DNA of 64,000 nt, taken from positions 11,780,001-11,844,000 of the forward strand of contig JANTQA010000047.1 of NCBI GenBank assembly GCA_027625915.1. The letters run 5' to 3'. The notes under the pieces were generated by a model. It was not told where the DNA came from. It saw nothing but the letters and a program-made list of their open reading frames with translations, and searched no databases. The first letter of the stretch is position 1. Each line of letters starts with the position of its first letter. Shown here piece by piece: positions 10,761 to 22,464 of this stretch. The DNA comes from Anaeramoeba flamelloides. Its lineage: Eukaryota; Metamonada; Anaeramoebidae. The position numbers were made by a program, and so were the translations under genes.

Positions 10761-12666
10761 TTACTTTTCATCAATTTTCAGGATGGATTTACGATAAAAA
10801 ATGATTTCATTTTGTTTGAAATATCTTTTTTCTCTTTCGTCAATCAAAAACAGTGTAAGGTAGTATCTTACGGAAAATCGTTTAGCAATTTTACGATAAG
10901 TAGGTGATATTTTTAAATTTTCTAAAAAGAAACGGACGGGGATGGATTCACCTTTAACCGGGGCACCATCCATAACTTCAAAGGTGCACAATGTTTGTTT
11001 TTCTGTGAATGTTTCTTCGCTTGCTCTAAAAACTTCTCGTTTGATAATTGCAATTTGCATGTATTTCAAATTAATTTTGGCTAGATAATAATTAATTCTT
11101 CCTAAAATGACATCATTTAAATGATATACAGACTTTGGAAATGTGAAATCAATATGTAAAAAGTCTTCAATTCCTACTTCCATTTTGATTGGTACAGATT
11201 TAGGTATCTTTGGGTCAAGATTCCTTACACAAAACTCCTTTTCTTGTTTAATATTGACGGCGTAATTTCTTTTGATCGTTACCTTGACATAATAGTGAAT
11301 GCTTGTGTTGACACCATCATAACTTTCTTGTGGCATGTTGAATTCTGGGAACGAAAATTGCCATTTACGATCAGACAATGTACCAGCAGTGGCTAATTTT
11401 TTGACAGAAGAAACTAGATCAGTGTTTATACCACTATCAAGACTTGACTCTAATTTTGGTTGTTTTTTTGTTTATGGTTTTATGTTATTTTATTTTTTTA
11501 TGTTTGTTTTTTGTTTTTGTTTGTTCGAAAAAATCGAAGAAATTATTTACTTAGAAGATTGAAAAAAAAAAGAAAAATTATTTTGTTTCCAAATAACCAA
11601 AAAAATAGAGAACAAAATTTTGAGAAAGGCTTGCTTTGTGAAATTAAAATATTTTCATTTCATAAACAATAAAAACACACACACTTCTTCCTTTAAATAC
11701 AGACTGTTCTAAAAAAGTGTGAAAAAGTGTTCTTCAAAATACTTAAAACGAGTGATTTAAACAGTTTGAGTAACGGTTTATCAAAGACTTTTATCCTGCT
11801 CTTTTTTCAAACAGTCGTACCACTTTTTCGAAAAATATTGTATTGTACCTCAGAGGTTTTTAATTTTTCAGTGATCTGTTTGTTTTCAAAAAGGGTTGTT
11901 TTGTTTTTTTTTTTTTTTTAATTGTTATCAGAAGGATTATTATAAAAAAAAACTGGTTGCCAGTGTACATAAAAACACTCTCTAATTGCTGTAACTTTAA
12001 AATTAAATGAGATTATTTCTTGATTCTTTTTCAAGATGAATGGTTAAGGTACAAAACAGTTCATAGTCCAACAAAGATAATGTTAAATCATTAAATATTT
12101 CTTTTGTATACTTTTGGTTCTGTTTCTTGAGGCTTTGTTCATCAAAAGAAAATGAAGTGAAAATTATTTTCCCATTTGAAATTTTCTTCTTGTTGAATAA
12201 TGTAACATTGATTTTGTATTCAATTTTCCAAGTCGGTTGTCCTGAAAATTCTGAACCAAGAGAAAAACAAAAGAAATAGTTTTTGTTTGCTGTTGTTTTG
12301 TTTTGAAAAAAATTTTTTTTTCCACACAGATCACCAACACAACCCAAAAAGAAGAATAAAAATAAAAAAAATAAAGGATCGAAAAAGTAGTTTTGGAGAT
12401 GAAAAAAAAAGAAAGAAGAAAGAAATTAATTTTTTTTATTTATTACCTAGCACACCACAAAGTTTAAGTTCAATTCCTATGTGCTCCAATTTCTTTCTTT
12501 TTTTTGTTGCTTTGATTTCGACAACCCCAGAGATGGTATCTTTTGATGAGAAAACATATAAATTCTTTTTTTTTTTGTTCCTCTTGACAACTTTTATTGG
12601 TCGATCTTGGGTATTCGTTAACTCAATTCCAATTGTACACAACCCTTTTGATGTAAAAAAAGACAT
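10761..12666 (-). CDS. VPS26: VPS26, retromer arrestin-fold subunit
   Basis: Retromer retrieves receptors from endosomes; VPS26 binds VPS35 and sorting nexins. Exon 1 is 12447-12666, the intron 11450-12446 and exon 2 10761-11449, giving 302 residues, a normal family length. Exon 1 starts MSFF and reaches EHIGIELKLCGVL, matching human 'EHQGIKIEFIGQI'. Exon 2 continues ESSLDSGINTDLVSSVKKLA, matching '..HHEFVSLVKDLA'. Hallmarks are MEVGIEDFLHIDFTFPKS, MDGAPVKGESIPVRFFL and YFKQNEI. Both arrestin-like lobes are complete; the C-terminal tail after YRK is very short. The donor is CTAG|GTAATA and the acceptor ATTAG|AGTCAA, phase 1 (G|AG). An alternative downstream exon is described separately. Confidence 0.95.
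12003..12250 (-). other. Coding-like, phase-compatible alternative 3' exon inside the VPS26 intron
   Basis: After an acceptor-like CTTGGTTCAG at 12251, an open frame of 82 residues runs to TAA. Spliced to VPS26 exon 1 it would give G|AA, again a Glu codon as in the main exon, and keep frame. It reads EFSGQPTWKIEYKINVTLF near the start and LTLSLLDYELFCTLTIHLE near the end. The alternating hydrophobic pattern resembles a C2 or arrestin-like beta sandwich; the second part recalls the C2 domain of PI3-kinases, but I cannot assign it. It could be a real alternative exon, an exon of a nested gene, or a captured gene fragment. Confidence 0.35.
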
Positions 12667-12789
12667 TTTTTAAATTAGAAAAGAACAAGAAAAAATGAAT
12701 CTTTCTAACGCACCAAAATAATAACTACATCCAAAAAGATAATTTTCCTCTTTAAGGATATTTTAAAAATTTCTAACCTGAAGTATTTC

Positions 12790-13620
12790 TTAAGGTTCAA
12801 GTCATTTAGTTTGTATCTGTACCATACCCGAAGGAGTAAGTTGACACTAAAAAGAGTATTTTGATATTTCACTTACTTTGATTGACAAAATTCAAAAAAC
12901 TATTAAAGAAAAAAAAATAGTATGGATCTCATTGAAAAGAAATTTCCAAAAAAAAAAATAATTCATGAGATCTATCAAGGCACAAAATTTAAATACAAAG
13001 AAAAATTTCAAATAATCTCGAATAAAAAAATTCAAAAAACAAAGGATGTATAGAAGCAAAAAATTCAATTTTAAGGGACTAGTCTAACTTATTTTTTTTT
13101 TGACCAATTTCTAAATAAAGATTACGAATCTAGAAATAAGTTTAATATTCAAAATCAACAGGGTTTTTCATATCTGATTAATTGGCAAAAAATTTTCTCA
13201 ATCTCTATTAAATTTAGGTAAAACAATTTAATAGAGACTAGTCCCTTAACAAAAAAAAAATTTATAAAAAAAAAACTCACAAAAGAATTACTAAATATAA
13301 AAAAAAATATGTTGGTTTCTTGTTTTATATTACCATAAATTTAAATTTCTTCAAATCAAAACAATTTTTTCTTTCAGTAAAAATCAATTTAATCTAATTT
13401 GTGGTTCCTTTTTAATCATCGATATTTAACAAAGTTAGGATTTTGTAAAATTCTATCTCTAAAAATAATGTATTCTAAGAAAAACAAACAATCACTGAAT
13501 CTCAAAAAGTGTCAAAGACCGTTACTCCAAAATAAAAAATAGCTATATTAAAAATTATTATTCGTAACCATTCAAATAGGAAATTCATATTCTATATTTT
13601 ACTCTTTTTCTCCAAATATC
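12790..13620. repeat. Repeat family F, copy 1 (interrupted)
   Basis: Shares order and wording with 63015-63545: a left end like TTAAGG.TC.AGTCATTTA, then CCATAC, GTATTnTGA, GGTTGACAAAATT-like and later TTTGTGGTT and ATCTCAAAAAG blocks. It is diverged and interrupted by a 179-bp insert at 13071-13249. No open frame is recognisable. It lies between the divergent VPS26 and RCC1 genes. Confidence 0.6.
13071..13249. mobile_element. Element E, short copy nested in repeat F
   Basis: The ends are TTAAGGGACTAGTCTAAC and its near complement GAGACTAGTCCCTTAA, so TTAA is at both edges. The interior has AATCTCTATTAAATTTAG and a GCCAATT box also seen in the larger relative at 43652-44597 on the opposite strand. 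It is non-coding. The TTAA edges suggest a TTAA-targeting element, but they could instead be part of the inverted repeats. Confidence 0.55.
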
Positions 13621-15203
13621 TTCTTTTTTTGTTTTTGTTATATGGGGATTGATAGCAGAGCACACGCTGGATAGTTTTATATTAGGTACTCTTAAAAATT
13701 CCTAATTTTTTTTTCTTTCTTTTTTGTAGTTTATAGAATTACAACTATATAAAAAAAGATAAAAATCAATCATGCCTTCAAAACAATGTTTCATTTTTGA
13801 AAATAACTTTTAAATTAAGAAAAGTATTATTGGAATGGGATTATTACTGAATTTTTCACTTAAAATATATGGCGAAAAGTTTTTTAATTTGTTGAAAAAA
13901 TTTTCAAGAATTTTTTTATTGTTTCTAATCACTTAACTTTTTTCCAAAGTTTATTTTTTAAATGGGTTACAATATGCAAAGGAAAATTTATTAGGAACTA
14001 ATTTTGTTTTATAACTTTATATTTTGCTAAAATATATCAATACACGGCTTTTTACCTAATTAGAAATCGGTGAATTGAATATCAAACTGATTTATCATCA
14101 CCGAAAAAAAAAAATATTTAGTAAAATAAATTAAAATTGTAATTTTAAGGGTTAATGTTATCTTCATTTATCTTATATAAAAGAATTTTATAATAAAAAT
14201 AAAATTAATGTTTATCTGAATTAGTTACAATTGGTCTAAAAAATTTATATTAAATATTTTAAAAAAGCAAATTAGCTGTTTTTTTACTAACGATCACAAT
14301 TATAAATTTACAGTTGTGAAATTTTTATTTAATATCTATTCCAAATCTTAATACAAAAACTCAAAAAAAGAGTATCAACATCTTTTAATAATTATTATTA
14401 TGAACTTCCATAGTATTTTTTTTTCATTTTTTTTTAATTTCAGGATCGGATCAATAATTATAATTACAGAAATCTAAAGATTAATTAGTTCTGTTTCCTT
14501 TTGGAGAAGATATATTTTTTTTTGACACATTTTCAAGATTTCAGAAATAATTTTTCAAAATAATCTTCTTGGTTTATTCTTTTCATTTTTTAACTAAAAT
14601 GAATTTTACAACAAAAATCTATATTTGTTGACAAATAAAAAGAAAGACGTTTTCCAACTTCGAAATCTGAATATTGGTAATTCATTATTTAGATTTATCA
14701 AAAAACACATATTTTTTTCTAAAATTATTATCGGGTTTTTTACTAATAATGTAGGTATCATTTTGAATTGATTCGATCAACTTTTTCCTCAATGGTACAA
14801 ATGTAATTTTTAGAACTCTTAGAATTTAAGATCACAAATTTAATTTAAATCGAAGAACAACTAACTTTATTTTAGACTTCTCCAAGATAGAGGCTAAATC
14901 CTAATCATATAGTTTATGGAAAAAAAAAAAAACATACAATTTTTTTTTACTCAAAGTTTCTTTTTTTGAAACTAAATACACAAAGGAATAAAATTCAACT
15001 TGATCAATTGTTTTTATCATAAAGTTTTACTTTCCAAACTGTTAATATAAACTTAAAAAGATAAATTTAACACTTGAACAAATAAAAATATAAGATTTAT
15101 CACATTACGAATTTTTTATTTAACGTATTTACATTATCCCAAAAAATTTTAATCATTTTTTCCTTTCTTTTTTTTTTTTTTTACAGTTTTGTGAAATCAA
15201 AAA
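13621..15203. other. Intergenic upstream of the RCC1/BTB gene
   Basis: AT-rich, without a recognisable gene or repeat. A T-run followed by ACAG at about 15170-15186 looks like a splice acceptor, so a 5' untranslated exon of the RCC1/BTB gene may lie in this stretch. Confidence 0.35.
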
Positions 15204-18200
15204 ATGAATTTTACAGGGTTTGGATGGGGCAAAAATGTACACCAAAATTTGGGGTTGTTAATTTCAGATTTAGAAGAAAAAGAAAAAGAAAAAGAACAAA
15301 ACAAAAAAGAAAAAGATCTCTTTGAAGAAGAAGAAGAAAGAAAAAAAAAAAAGCCAAGTGGGGATTCGATCAAAATACAAACACCAACTTTAATCCCAAT
15401 CTTGGAATCTAACAACATTATCCATATTAGTTCTGGGTCTGAAAAAACCTGTTTTGTTAACTCTTCAAATATCATGTATGAGTATGGGAAGGGAATCTCA
15501 AAATTTACCAAGCATACAACCCTTTCCCGAGCTTCAAGAATCACAAAAATAGCTGCAGGGCGTAACCATTTTTTAATCTTGACAAGTAACGGTGTTGTTT
15601 ACGCGTTGGGTAGTAATTTCAATGGCGAAATTGGGTATGGCGAAGATAACATGTATACAATTGATTCACCAAGCCAAGTGCCCTTTTTTCAACAAAATGA
15701 GATCGAATGTAAAGACATTGCTTGTGGTCATGAACAGGGTTATTTTTTGACAGTGGAAGGTCTACTCTACAGCTGTGGTGCAAATTTATATGTAAGTTTA
15801 CCTCATTACTTGGTTTTTTAACTTTTTGTTGTTTTGATTTTCTTGTAAAGTTAATTTTTTTTTTTCTTCTTTGTCATGCTTTCTGAAATTTTTTTTGATA
15901 CAATCACCCAATCCCTAAAGACTTTTTTCTATTCAGAACACAACTCGGCATCCAACCCCTGTAAATTTTCTTTTAATAAAATTGAAAGTAATTAGTGGCA
16001 ACACTATAAAGATCTCAGAATATTTAAAAAGAAAGTTCTGATATCTTTGAACCCAACCTCGAGACTTTTTTTTATCTTAAAAATTGTGCACCAAAAGTTC
16101 ACCTGTTAGCCTTTAGTTTTTTTCAGAGTGTATAATACTAGAGTAAAATCAAAGTTTTACTTTACTGTTATTTGAATAATTGATGAGAAAAATTTTTCAG
16201 TTCATTTTCATTTTTCCAAATAAAAGAGATTTGAAATAAATATAATTTTTTGATCTCTATTTATTTGTTGGGCTCTTTTTGATTATTATTATTTGTGACG
16301 TATCTAAAGAATTCATTTAGAAAGGAAGATTGAAGAATTGAAAAAAGAAAGCCAGTCAAAATTTTGTACTCCTTAAATTTCAAATACCAGTAAAGTAAAA
16401 CTTTGATTTTACTCTATTATTTTCAATTCTGGAAAAGGACGTTTAGCTTTTCTGTTTATTTGGGAAATCGATATATATATTATATATAAAATAGAAAAAT
16501 TTAAGAAAACCGTTGTGGGTTATTTTTCGTTAGTTTTTTTTTAATTTGAAATTAAAACAAAATTTCAATAAATTTTCTTTTTATTTCTAAAATTAAAAAA
16601 AACCTAGGTACTTAATGGCACTCTACAATTCCTAAATTTTTATTTAGAAATTTTATTAAAGACTCAAAAACAAGTCTATTATTACAACTAGGCTAACAAA
16701 GCATAATGAATCTTTTTTTTTGTAATAATATTAAAAATATTATTATTTTTTAATATATTAGATATATTAATTTTTTTTAATTCTGATATTTAGATTTTGC
16801 AATTATTTTCATCGGCTGTTCAATTCCATCGAATATTTTTTAAATCTACAATGATTTCTAAATTATTTATTTTTTTATATAATTCACAATATTTTCATTT
16901 ATTTTTATTCATAAACATAAGAATACCTGTTAAGATAATTTGTAAAATTTCCGAGTTTTACAATCGAATTAGAACCCTTCCATTTTAAATTCTTTTGTGT
17001 TATTAGGTTTTTCAGTATTCAAAAAAATTAATAAAATTTTTAATTTTACTCGATTCCTTTAAATTCGGAAAACCTAACGAAAAGTGTCGTCAAGTGGCTA
17101 GCTTTTCCAGAATCCAAAAGAATAGAGAAAAATCAAAGATTTTACTTAGTCCTTTTAAATTCTGGAAAAGCTAACAGCGGCTTTTTTACTTAAGAAATAA
17201 ACCGAAAATTTCATAAATTTTCTTTTTATTTCTTAAATTAAAAAAAACCTAACGAAATTTTCAACTTGAACTATTTTCTAATTTTTTAACTCTGTAATTT
17301 TCGAGTTCATATTCTAGTTGTTATAAGTTTTTTTATTTTCAATTAATATTTTCAAATTCGTTTTTTTCTAAAAGGAAGATAATTAATTAATTCATCAAAA
17401 CCAAGGGTTTTTAATTTTTGAATTAACTTAAATCTTCTTTTTATATATTTGTTATTCTGATAGAATACCTTTTAGCTGAAGTTTTATAAATAATCTTGAG
17501 AGAATGTGGGATTGTTTAATAAAACTTTTGTAATTTTTTTATTAATCTGAGTATCAATATCTTTAAAAATATGTTTTTGTCAAATCATAATTTTTCTAAT
17601 CCATACAATATTTGGCTATATAAAACGGCTTTAAAAAACTAAATTTTTAATCCATTAGAAAAATTTTTTTTGTTATAAGATGTTGATTAATTTTTTGAAC
17701 TTGGTCTTAACTTCATCAAGGTCAAACTTTAAATGAGTTTGTGTATCTATCTAAATACCCAGATATAAAATTTTCTTGTAAACAAAAGTTTTTTTCAGTT
17801 TTATCATTATTCGCATTCATTCAGAAATCTCTTATTTTTACATATCTATTTTTATAATTAAAAATTGATTTCTATTAAATATCCTTTCATAAGCAAAATT
17901 AGAATATCTGCAAACATCTGAACATTTGTTACGCTAGTGATTTAATTTTTTCTAAGAGAAAATGAGTAATAAAGTCCAAATAATAAAGGAGACAGAGGAT
18001 CTCCTTGATAAACATCAATTCCTTCTTATGAATAATAAGCAATTAGATATTTTACTATAATTTCATTTTTTATAAATATTTTAATTGAATAATAAAATAA
18101 GTGAATGATGAATAGAGTCAAAACATTTTTGTATAACTATTGCAACGATATAAATATTTTCTTTTTGAAATTTATTTTTTATTTTTTGATATTCATTTAA

Positions 18201-21200
18201 TTAGTTTAAAACTGCAATTCTGGTATCTAAATTTATCTTAAAACCAAATTTATTTTTTGAGACTAAATCCCAAGAATCTTGAATTCCCACATCTAATAAT
18301 TTATGAAAAAATCTTGGAGAGAGTTTGATTAATTGAAATTGGTCCATAATTAAATTAGATTTTTTCATCTCTAGATTTGCAAATGAATAATAAATTTCTT
18401 TTTTTAATAAATTTAATATTTTTCTGAGATGCATCATTAATCCAATTAAAAATATTTTTTGGATTGTATTTAAAAAGTTTTCATAATTTTATAAAATTCA
18501 CTACTTTGATTCTTTATTGATTTATCTTGTTTAATTTTATCAAATTCTTCAAACGGATTTATTTTTTTTTGATATTTAATGATTCCCTTAATTTTTGTAG
18601 TTGAAAATATTTCTCCTACTTTAATAAATTATTTTTATATAATTTAAAATTTTCAATTATAAAAAATAGAATATTTATTTTTTTTGTTTTTTAACTAATA
18701 GATTTAACAAACCCAAAATATGATGTTTCCATATTATCATTTTTTTAAAATCATTTTACTCGAAGTTTCTCTTAATCTATTAATCCTTTTCCAAAATTTT
18801 TGATTTTCTTCAAATTCAATATTAATTTGGTTTATTAATTAAAAATATTGTTTCCTATTTCGATCTTTTATTTCTAGAATTAATACATTATTTTCAAATA
18901 ATCTATTAATTAAATCCCTAATTTTAAATCTTTTTTTGGTATATTTAATTTTCAGGCAAAGTTCCAATCATTTTTTTTCAAATGTCAATTATTTTATATA
19001 ATTGACCATTGAAGAACAAATAAGAAATAAACAGAATAATACACATAAAGAGAATAGATATACATGCCTGAAATAAAACTAATAAATCAATATATTTTCT
19101 TAAAAATTTCAAAACTACAAATTCTTCGTCAAAATTGAGAAAAAACAACAATTTTCAATTTTGATCTTCAATTGAAGATCAAAGAAAATTCCAATAGAAA
19201 TCAATTTGATTTGTATACAATCTTTACATTGTTTCAATGACATTAGAATAACACGTTTTTACCAAGTGACTATTGATCTATAAATAAAAAAAAATTTTGC
19301 AAATGAATTAGGCTTTGTAAAAATAAAACGAAAAATAAAAAACAAAATGTGAAATCTGAAAAAATGATTTCAATTTTGAAAATTTCCAAAATAAATTTAT
19401 TCTTCTAATATCCATGCAAACCCTTTTAAACGTATGTAATTCACTCACTACAACTGGATACCTTTGACTGGAAAATGGTTTATTTCTTTATTTTTGTAAT
19501 GTATTTTATACTATTTAATAATAATAAAATCTGTAAATTGGATTGACCATGATATCAAGATCTGAAACTAATATTACTATTGTGAAATCCTTAAAAATAT
19601 TTTTAATATTATAATTAACAAGCCACCCTTTATATTTTTCTTTCTATAAGATTTTTTTTTAATTGAAAAATAATTCAGAAATCGTGGATTTTTTGTGATT
19701 TTTGATTCCTTGTATTAGACACATATCAAGATTCCATTTTAATTTAATAAAAGAGATTATAAAATAAAAATTTTATTTTTTTCATTCAATCCTCTGACAA
19801 TGAATGATAAAATTTTTATATTAATAAATTTTTTATAATATTTTATGTTTTTTCTTTCAGTAATAATGATTTTACATTATTTTGAAAATAAACTGTATAT
19901 TATTCTTCTCTAAGGGTACATCTTAAAAATCTACCAAATATTATTTCTCTTAAAGTTATTTCAGTTTGTATATTTATTTTTACAATTTTATAAACTTTTT
20001 ATTTTTAATTTGTTTTGAATTTATCATAATTATTAATTAATAAAATATTTATTTAAAAAAAACTTTTAAATGAACACACAATACCTTTTAATAGGGTGAA
20101 TTAGGGGTTGGAAACAATACAATCCAAATTTCACCAACCTTGGTTCGGAAAGATGTTGCCAATATCTATTCAGGCACACGGAGTCATCATTTTTTTTTTT
20201 TAGACAATAAAAACAAATTATTTTCATGTGGGCTAGGTAAATCAGGACAATTGGGACTCGGTTCCAAAAAGTCATATAACAAACCCAAAGAATTAAAGAA
20301 ATTGCGTAAAAAGAAATTTAGTAATATTTGTTGTGGCCAAAGGCATAGTTTAATGTTACTGGAGTCAAAGGTCTATTCGTGTGGGGATATCGGTGTCAAT
20401 GGCACAATGGAAAAAAAATTAAGAACAAAATTCGCAATCATTCCAAAACTAGCCAATGAAACCGTTTTGCAAATAGCTGCCGGAGCACAACATTCAATTG
20501 TTTTAACTGCTGAAAATGAAATATTTGTGTTTGGTTCAAATAGCAATGGGCAATTAGGACTGCAGGGCAATTCACAAATGGTCAAAATTGACAATCAACT
20601 TATACCAACAAAAATAAACAAAGAAGATTTCAGCAATATCATGTCTGCAACTTCCAATTCTTCCACTTCAATTAAATTAGTTTGTGGATCTGAAACAAGT
20701 TTTATATTTAATCTAGATTTTGGTACACTTGAAAAAGATTTCCATTCAATGTTGACTTCAAATAAATTAATGGATTTAAAATTAAAAAACAAATTCAAAA
20801 TTAATAAATTATTATTAAAATTACGTCTCAAAAAAAAAGACATTGATCAAAATTTTCTTGAAAAATTTGAGAATTTACAAGATGACCAAATAAAATTAAT
20901 CATTGATTGGATTTATACAGGGAGAAATAAAGAACAATCTTTAAATGAAAAGATTATTAATTTATTTGAACTTGAAAATATCCAAAGCTTAAAGCAAGAT
21001 CTATTATCTCTTTATCAGATGAATGATCAGAAAAAAGATTTTACTTTGCAATTAGATAATCAAGAATTGAAAATACATAGCCTAATTTTAGTTGCTAGGT
21101 CTGAAAAATTTGCTGAAAAATTTGATTTAGATAATAGTTTAAACAATTATCAAATCAAAAAGCAATTGTGCTCCTTTGAAACTTTAAAAATTTTTGTCAA

Positions 21201-21342
21201 ATTTTTATATACAGATTATTTTGATAAAAATATTCAAATAAACGAGAAAACAAAGCAAGAACTTTGTGTGTTAAAAGAAAAATGGAAATTATCAAAATAT
21301 TCTGATCTTGAAGGGAAAATTATTCATTCAAGAAATAATTAA
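15204..21342 (+). CDS. RCC1-repeat protein with C-terminal BTB-like domains
   Basis: Exon 1 15204-15791 (196 codons) and exon 2 20095-21342 join in phase 0 into a 611-residue protein. The splice rebuilds a textbook RCC1 repeat, GANLY|GELGVGN. Other blades include KIAAGRNHFLIL, ALGSNFNGEIGYG, CGLGKSGQLGLG, ICCGQRHSLML and FGSNSNGQLGL, so a seven-bladed propeller is likely (about residues 70-385). The C-terminal part contains two BTB/POZ-like segments, about 400-480 (LIIDWIYTGR) and 485-590 (DFTLQLDNQELKIHSLILVA, FVKFLYTDYF). Residues 25-55 are a Lys/Glu-rich insert. Such RCC1-BTB proteins may act as cullin-3 adaptors or GTPase regulators; the specific role is unknown. The donor is TAT|GTAAGT and the acceptor AATAG|GGT. 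Confidence 0.9.
16139..16620. repeat. Hairpin-module cluster 2 (3' side of a LINE-B copy)
   Basis: A perfect 28-base inverted repeat has its arms at 16141-16168 and 16388-16415 (GAGTAAAATCAAAG / CTTTGATTTTACTC core). Degenerate B modules and the phrase CCTAGGTACTTAATGGCACT follow. It abuts the 3' end of LINE-B copy 1, which is on the minus strand. Confidence 0.65.
16626..18954 (-). mobile_element. LINE-B non-LTR retrotransposon, copy 1 (decayed)
   Basis: Minus strand, inside the RCC1/BTB intron. From its 5' side it encodes FWKRINRLRETSSKMILKK, the pre-RT linker, then SPRFFHKLLDVGIQDSWDL and FGFKINLDTRIAVLN (RT fingers), GIDVYQGDPLSP (RT motif B) and MFADILIL (motif C, with the catalytic second Asp replaced by Ile). 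The C-terminal region carries KWKGSNSIVKLGNFTNYLNR and a decayed zinc-knuckle segment. Several stops and frameshifts break it. No endonuclease domain is seen, so it is probably 5'-truncated. A hairpin cluster (16990-17262) sits within it. Confidence 0.8.
16990..17262. repeat. Hairpin-module cluster 3, inside LINE-B copy 1
   Basis: Two A modules (17010-17085 and 17100-17180) and one B module (17183-17250). They interrupt LINE-B just after the phrase CCCTTCCATTTTAAAT, the same relative position as the cluster in the 49-kb copy. Confidence 0.75.
18955..19500. repeat. Repeat family C, copy 1
   Basis: Aligns by eye with 22465-23475: shared blocks include TGACCATTGAA, AACAGATAAGAAATAAAC-like text, AATAATACACAT, CAAGTGACTAT and TTTGCAAATGAATTAGG, ending near ACCTTTGACTGG/TCCATTTGGCAG. 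It is non-coding, at the right part of the RCC1/BTB intron. Confidence 0.7.
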
Positions 21343-21421
21343 TATTGAATTTTAATAATAAAATACATATTTAATTTTCGATTTTTGATCTTTTATTTTG
21401 AAGAGATTAAATTACTTTTCT

Positions 21422-21535
21422 ATTCTATGCAGTTATGTTTTCCAGAATTGAAAAGAATTGAGTAAAATTAAAGATTTTTCTTTATTCTTTTGAATTCTGA
21501 AAAAGTTAAGCTTTTTTTTTTTTAGCACTTGACGA
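21422..21535. repeat. Single hairpin module A after the RCC1/BTB gene
   Basis: TTTCCAGAATTGAAAAGAAT pairs with ATTCTTTTGAATTCTGAAAA some 35 bases later, followed by CACTTGACGACAC. This is one isolated A module about 90 bases past the RCC1/BTB stop codon. Confidence 0.7.
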
Positions 21536-21770
21536 CACGATTGTTTGAAATTGTAATTTTGTTGTTTTATCATTTTTTTAGATATTGTTGAAGATATCAA
21601 CTAGTTAAATTTTATTTGGTTTTTGGAAAATCTTTTCATTCTCAAATCTCAAAATTCTATTTACTCAATATCAATTAATATTTTCATCTTCAAGTGTTTG
21701 AGAATTTATTTTCATTTTGACATTTTCTAAAATTTTTTGAAATCTAATTTTTCATAAATTTATAATTACT

Positions 21771-21786
21771 TATATATATATATATA
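21771..21786. repeat. (TA)n microsatellite
   Basis: A short alternating AT tract. The surrounding 21536-21977 is otherwise featureless AT-rich spacer. Confidence 0.9.
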
Positions 21787-21980
21787 GATAAACTGGCTCT
21801 ATGTATTTCCAAATCAGTCTTATTATTTAATTGTTGTTAATGAAGATTAATTTGTAAAAAAATTGATAAAAGGTTTATTGATAAATCCATTCTTTGAAAA
21901 ATCACATTATTTCAAATTAAATATTTCCATTCAGTAATAAAGTTGACTTAAAATCAGAGCTTTAAAAGAATTTTTTTTTA

Positions 21981-22440
21981 CTGATGAGAGAAAAATGTTA
22001 GACAGAGAAAAATAGTTGAACAGCAATTTTAATTGGGAACATTACTGAAAATGATTTTTAATTTCAATCGTTTGTGAAATAACTAAAGAAAATAACAATA
22101 AACTACTTATTAGAATAAGGACTAATGTAATTCTACTTTTTCGAAACTTTATCTCTTATAAACTAAATCAAGTTTACAAATTACCATTTTGAGAATTAAT
22201 AGTAAACTTTACTAAAACTTAGGATTTTTGTTAAAATAGCATGATCTACTTTAGTTGTCAACCATTCAAATGATTATTCTACACACACCACAGATTAATG
22301 AACTTGTAACACCTTTAAACCTGGATTTATATAAAAATTCACCTAGTTATCAATAGGATTTGATTTTCAATTTTACTAAGGTTCCAAATTAAAAAAGGTG
22401 TCTAACAATTTTTCTATTTCCAACATTTTTCTCTCAACAG
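21981..22440. mobile_element. TTA-duplicating MITE family D, copy 1
   Basis: A 460-bp element flanked by TTA on both sides (21978-21980, 22441-22443). Its ends are CTGATGAGAGAAAAATGTTA and the complement of AACATTTTTCTCTCAACAG, and the inverted repeats extend to about 75 bp. The partner copy at 51212-51669 is very similar over the whole length. A 3-bp TTA duplication is typical of PIF/Harbinger-type elements. There is no coding capacity. Confidence 0.85.
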
Positions 22441-22464
22441 TTAATCTAAACTCTGTTTCAGTCA

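Larger units (their letters stand above)
15792..20094 (+). other. 4.3-kb intron of the RCC1/BTB gene
   Basis: Canonical GTAAGT...TTTTAATAG intron. It holds hairpin modules (16139-16620 and 16990-17262), an antisense LINE-B copy (16626-18954) and a copy of repeat C (18955-19500). The last ~600 bases before the acceptor show nothing I recognise. Confidence 0.9.
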
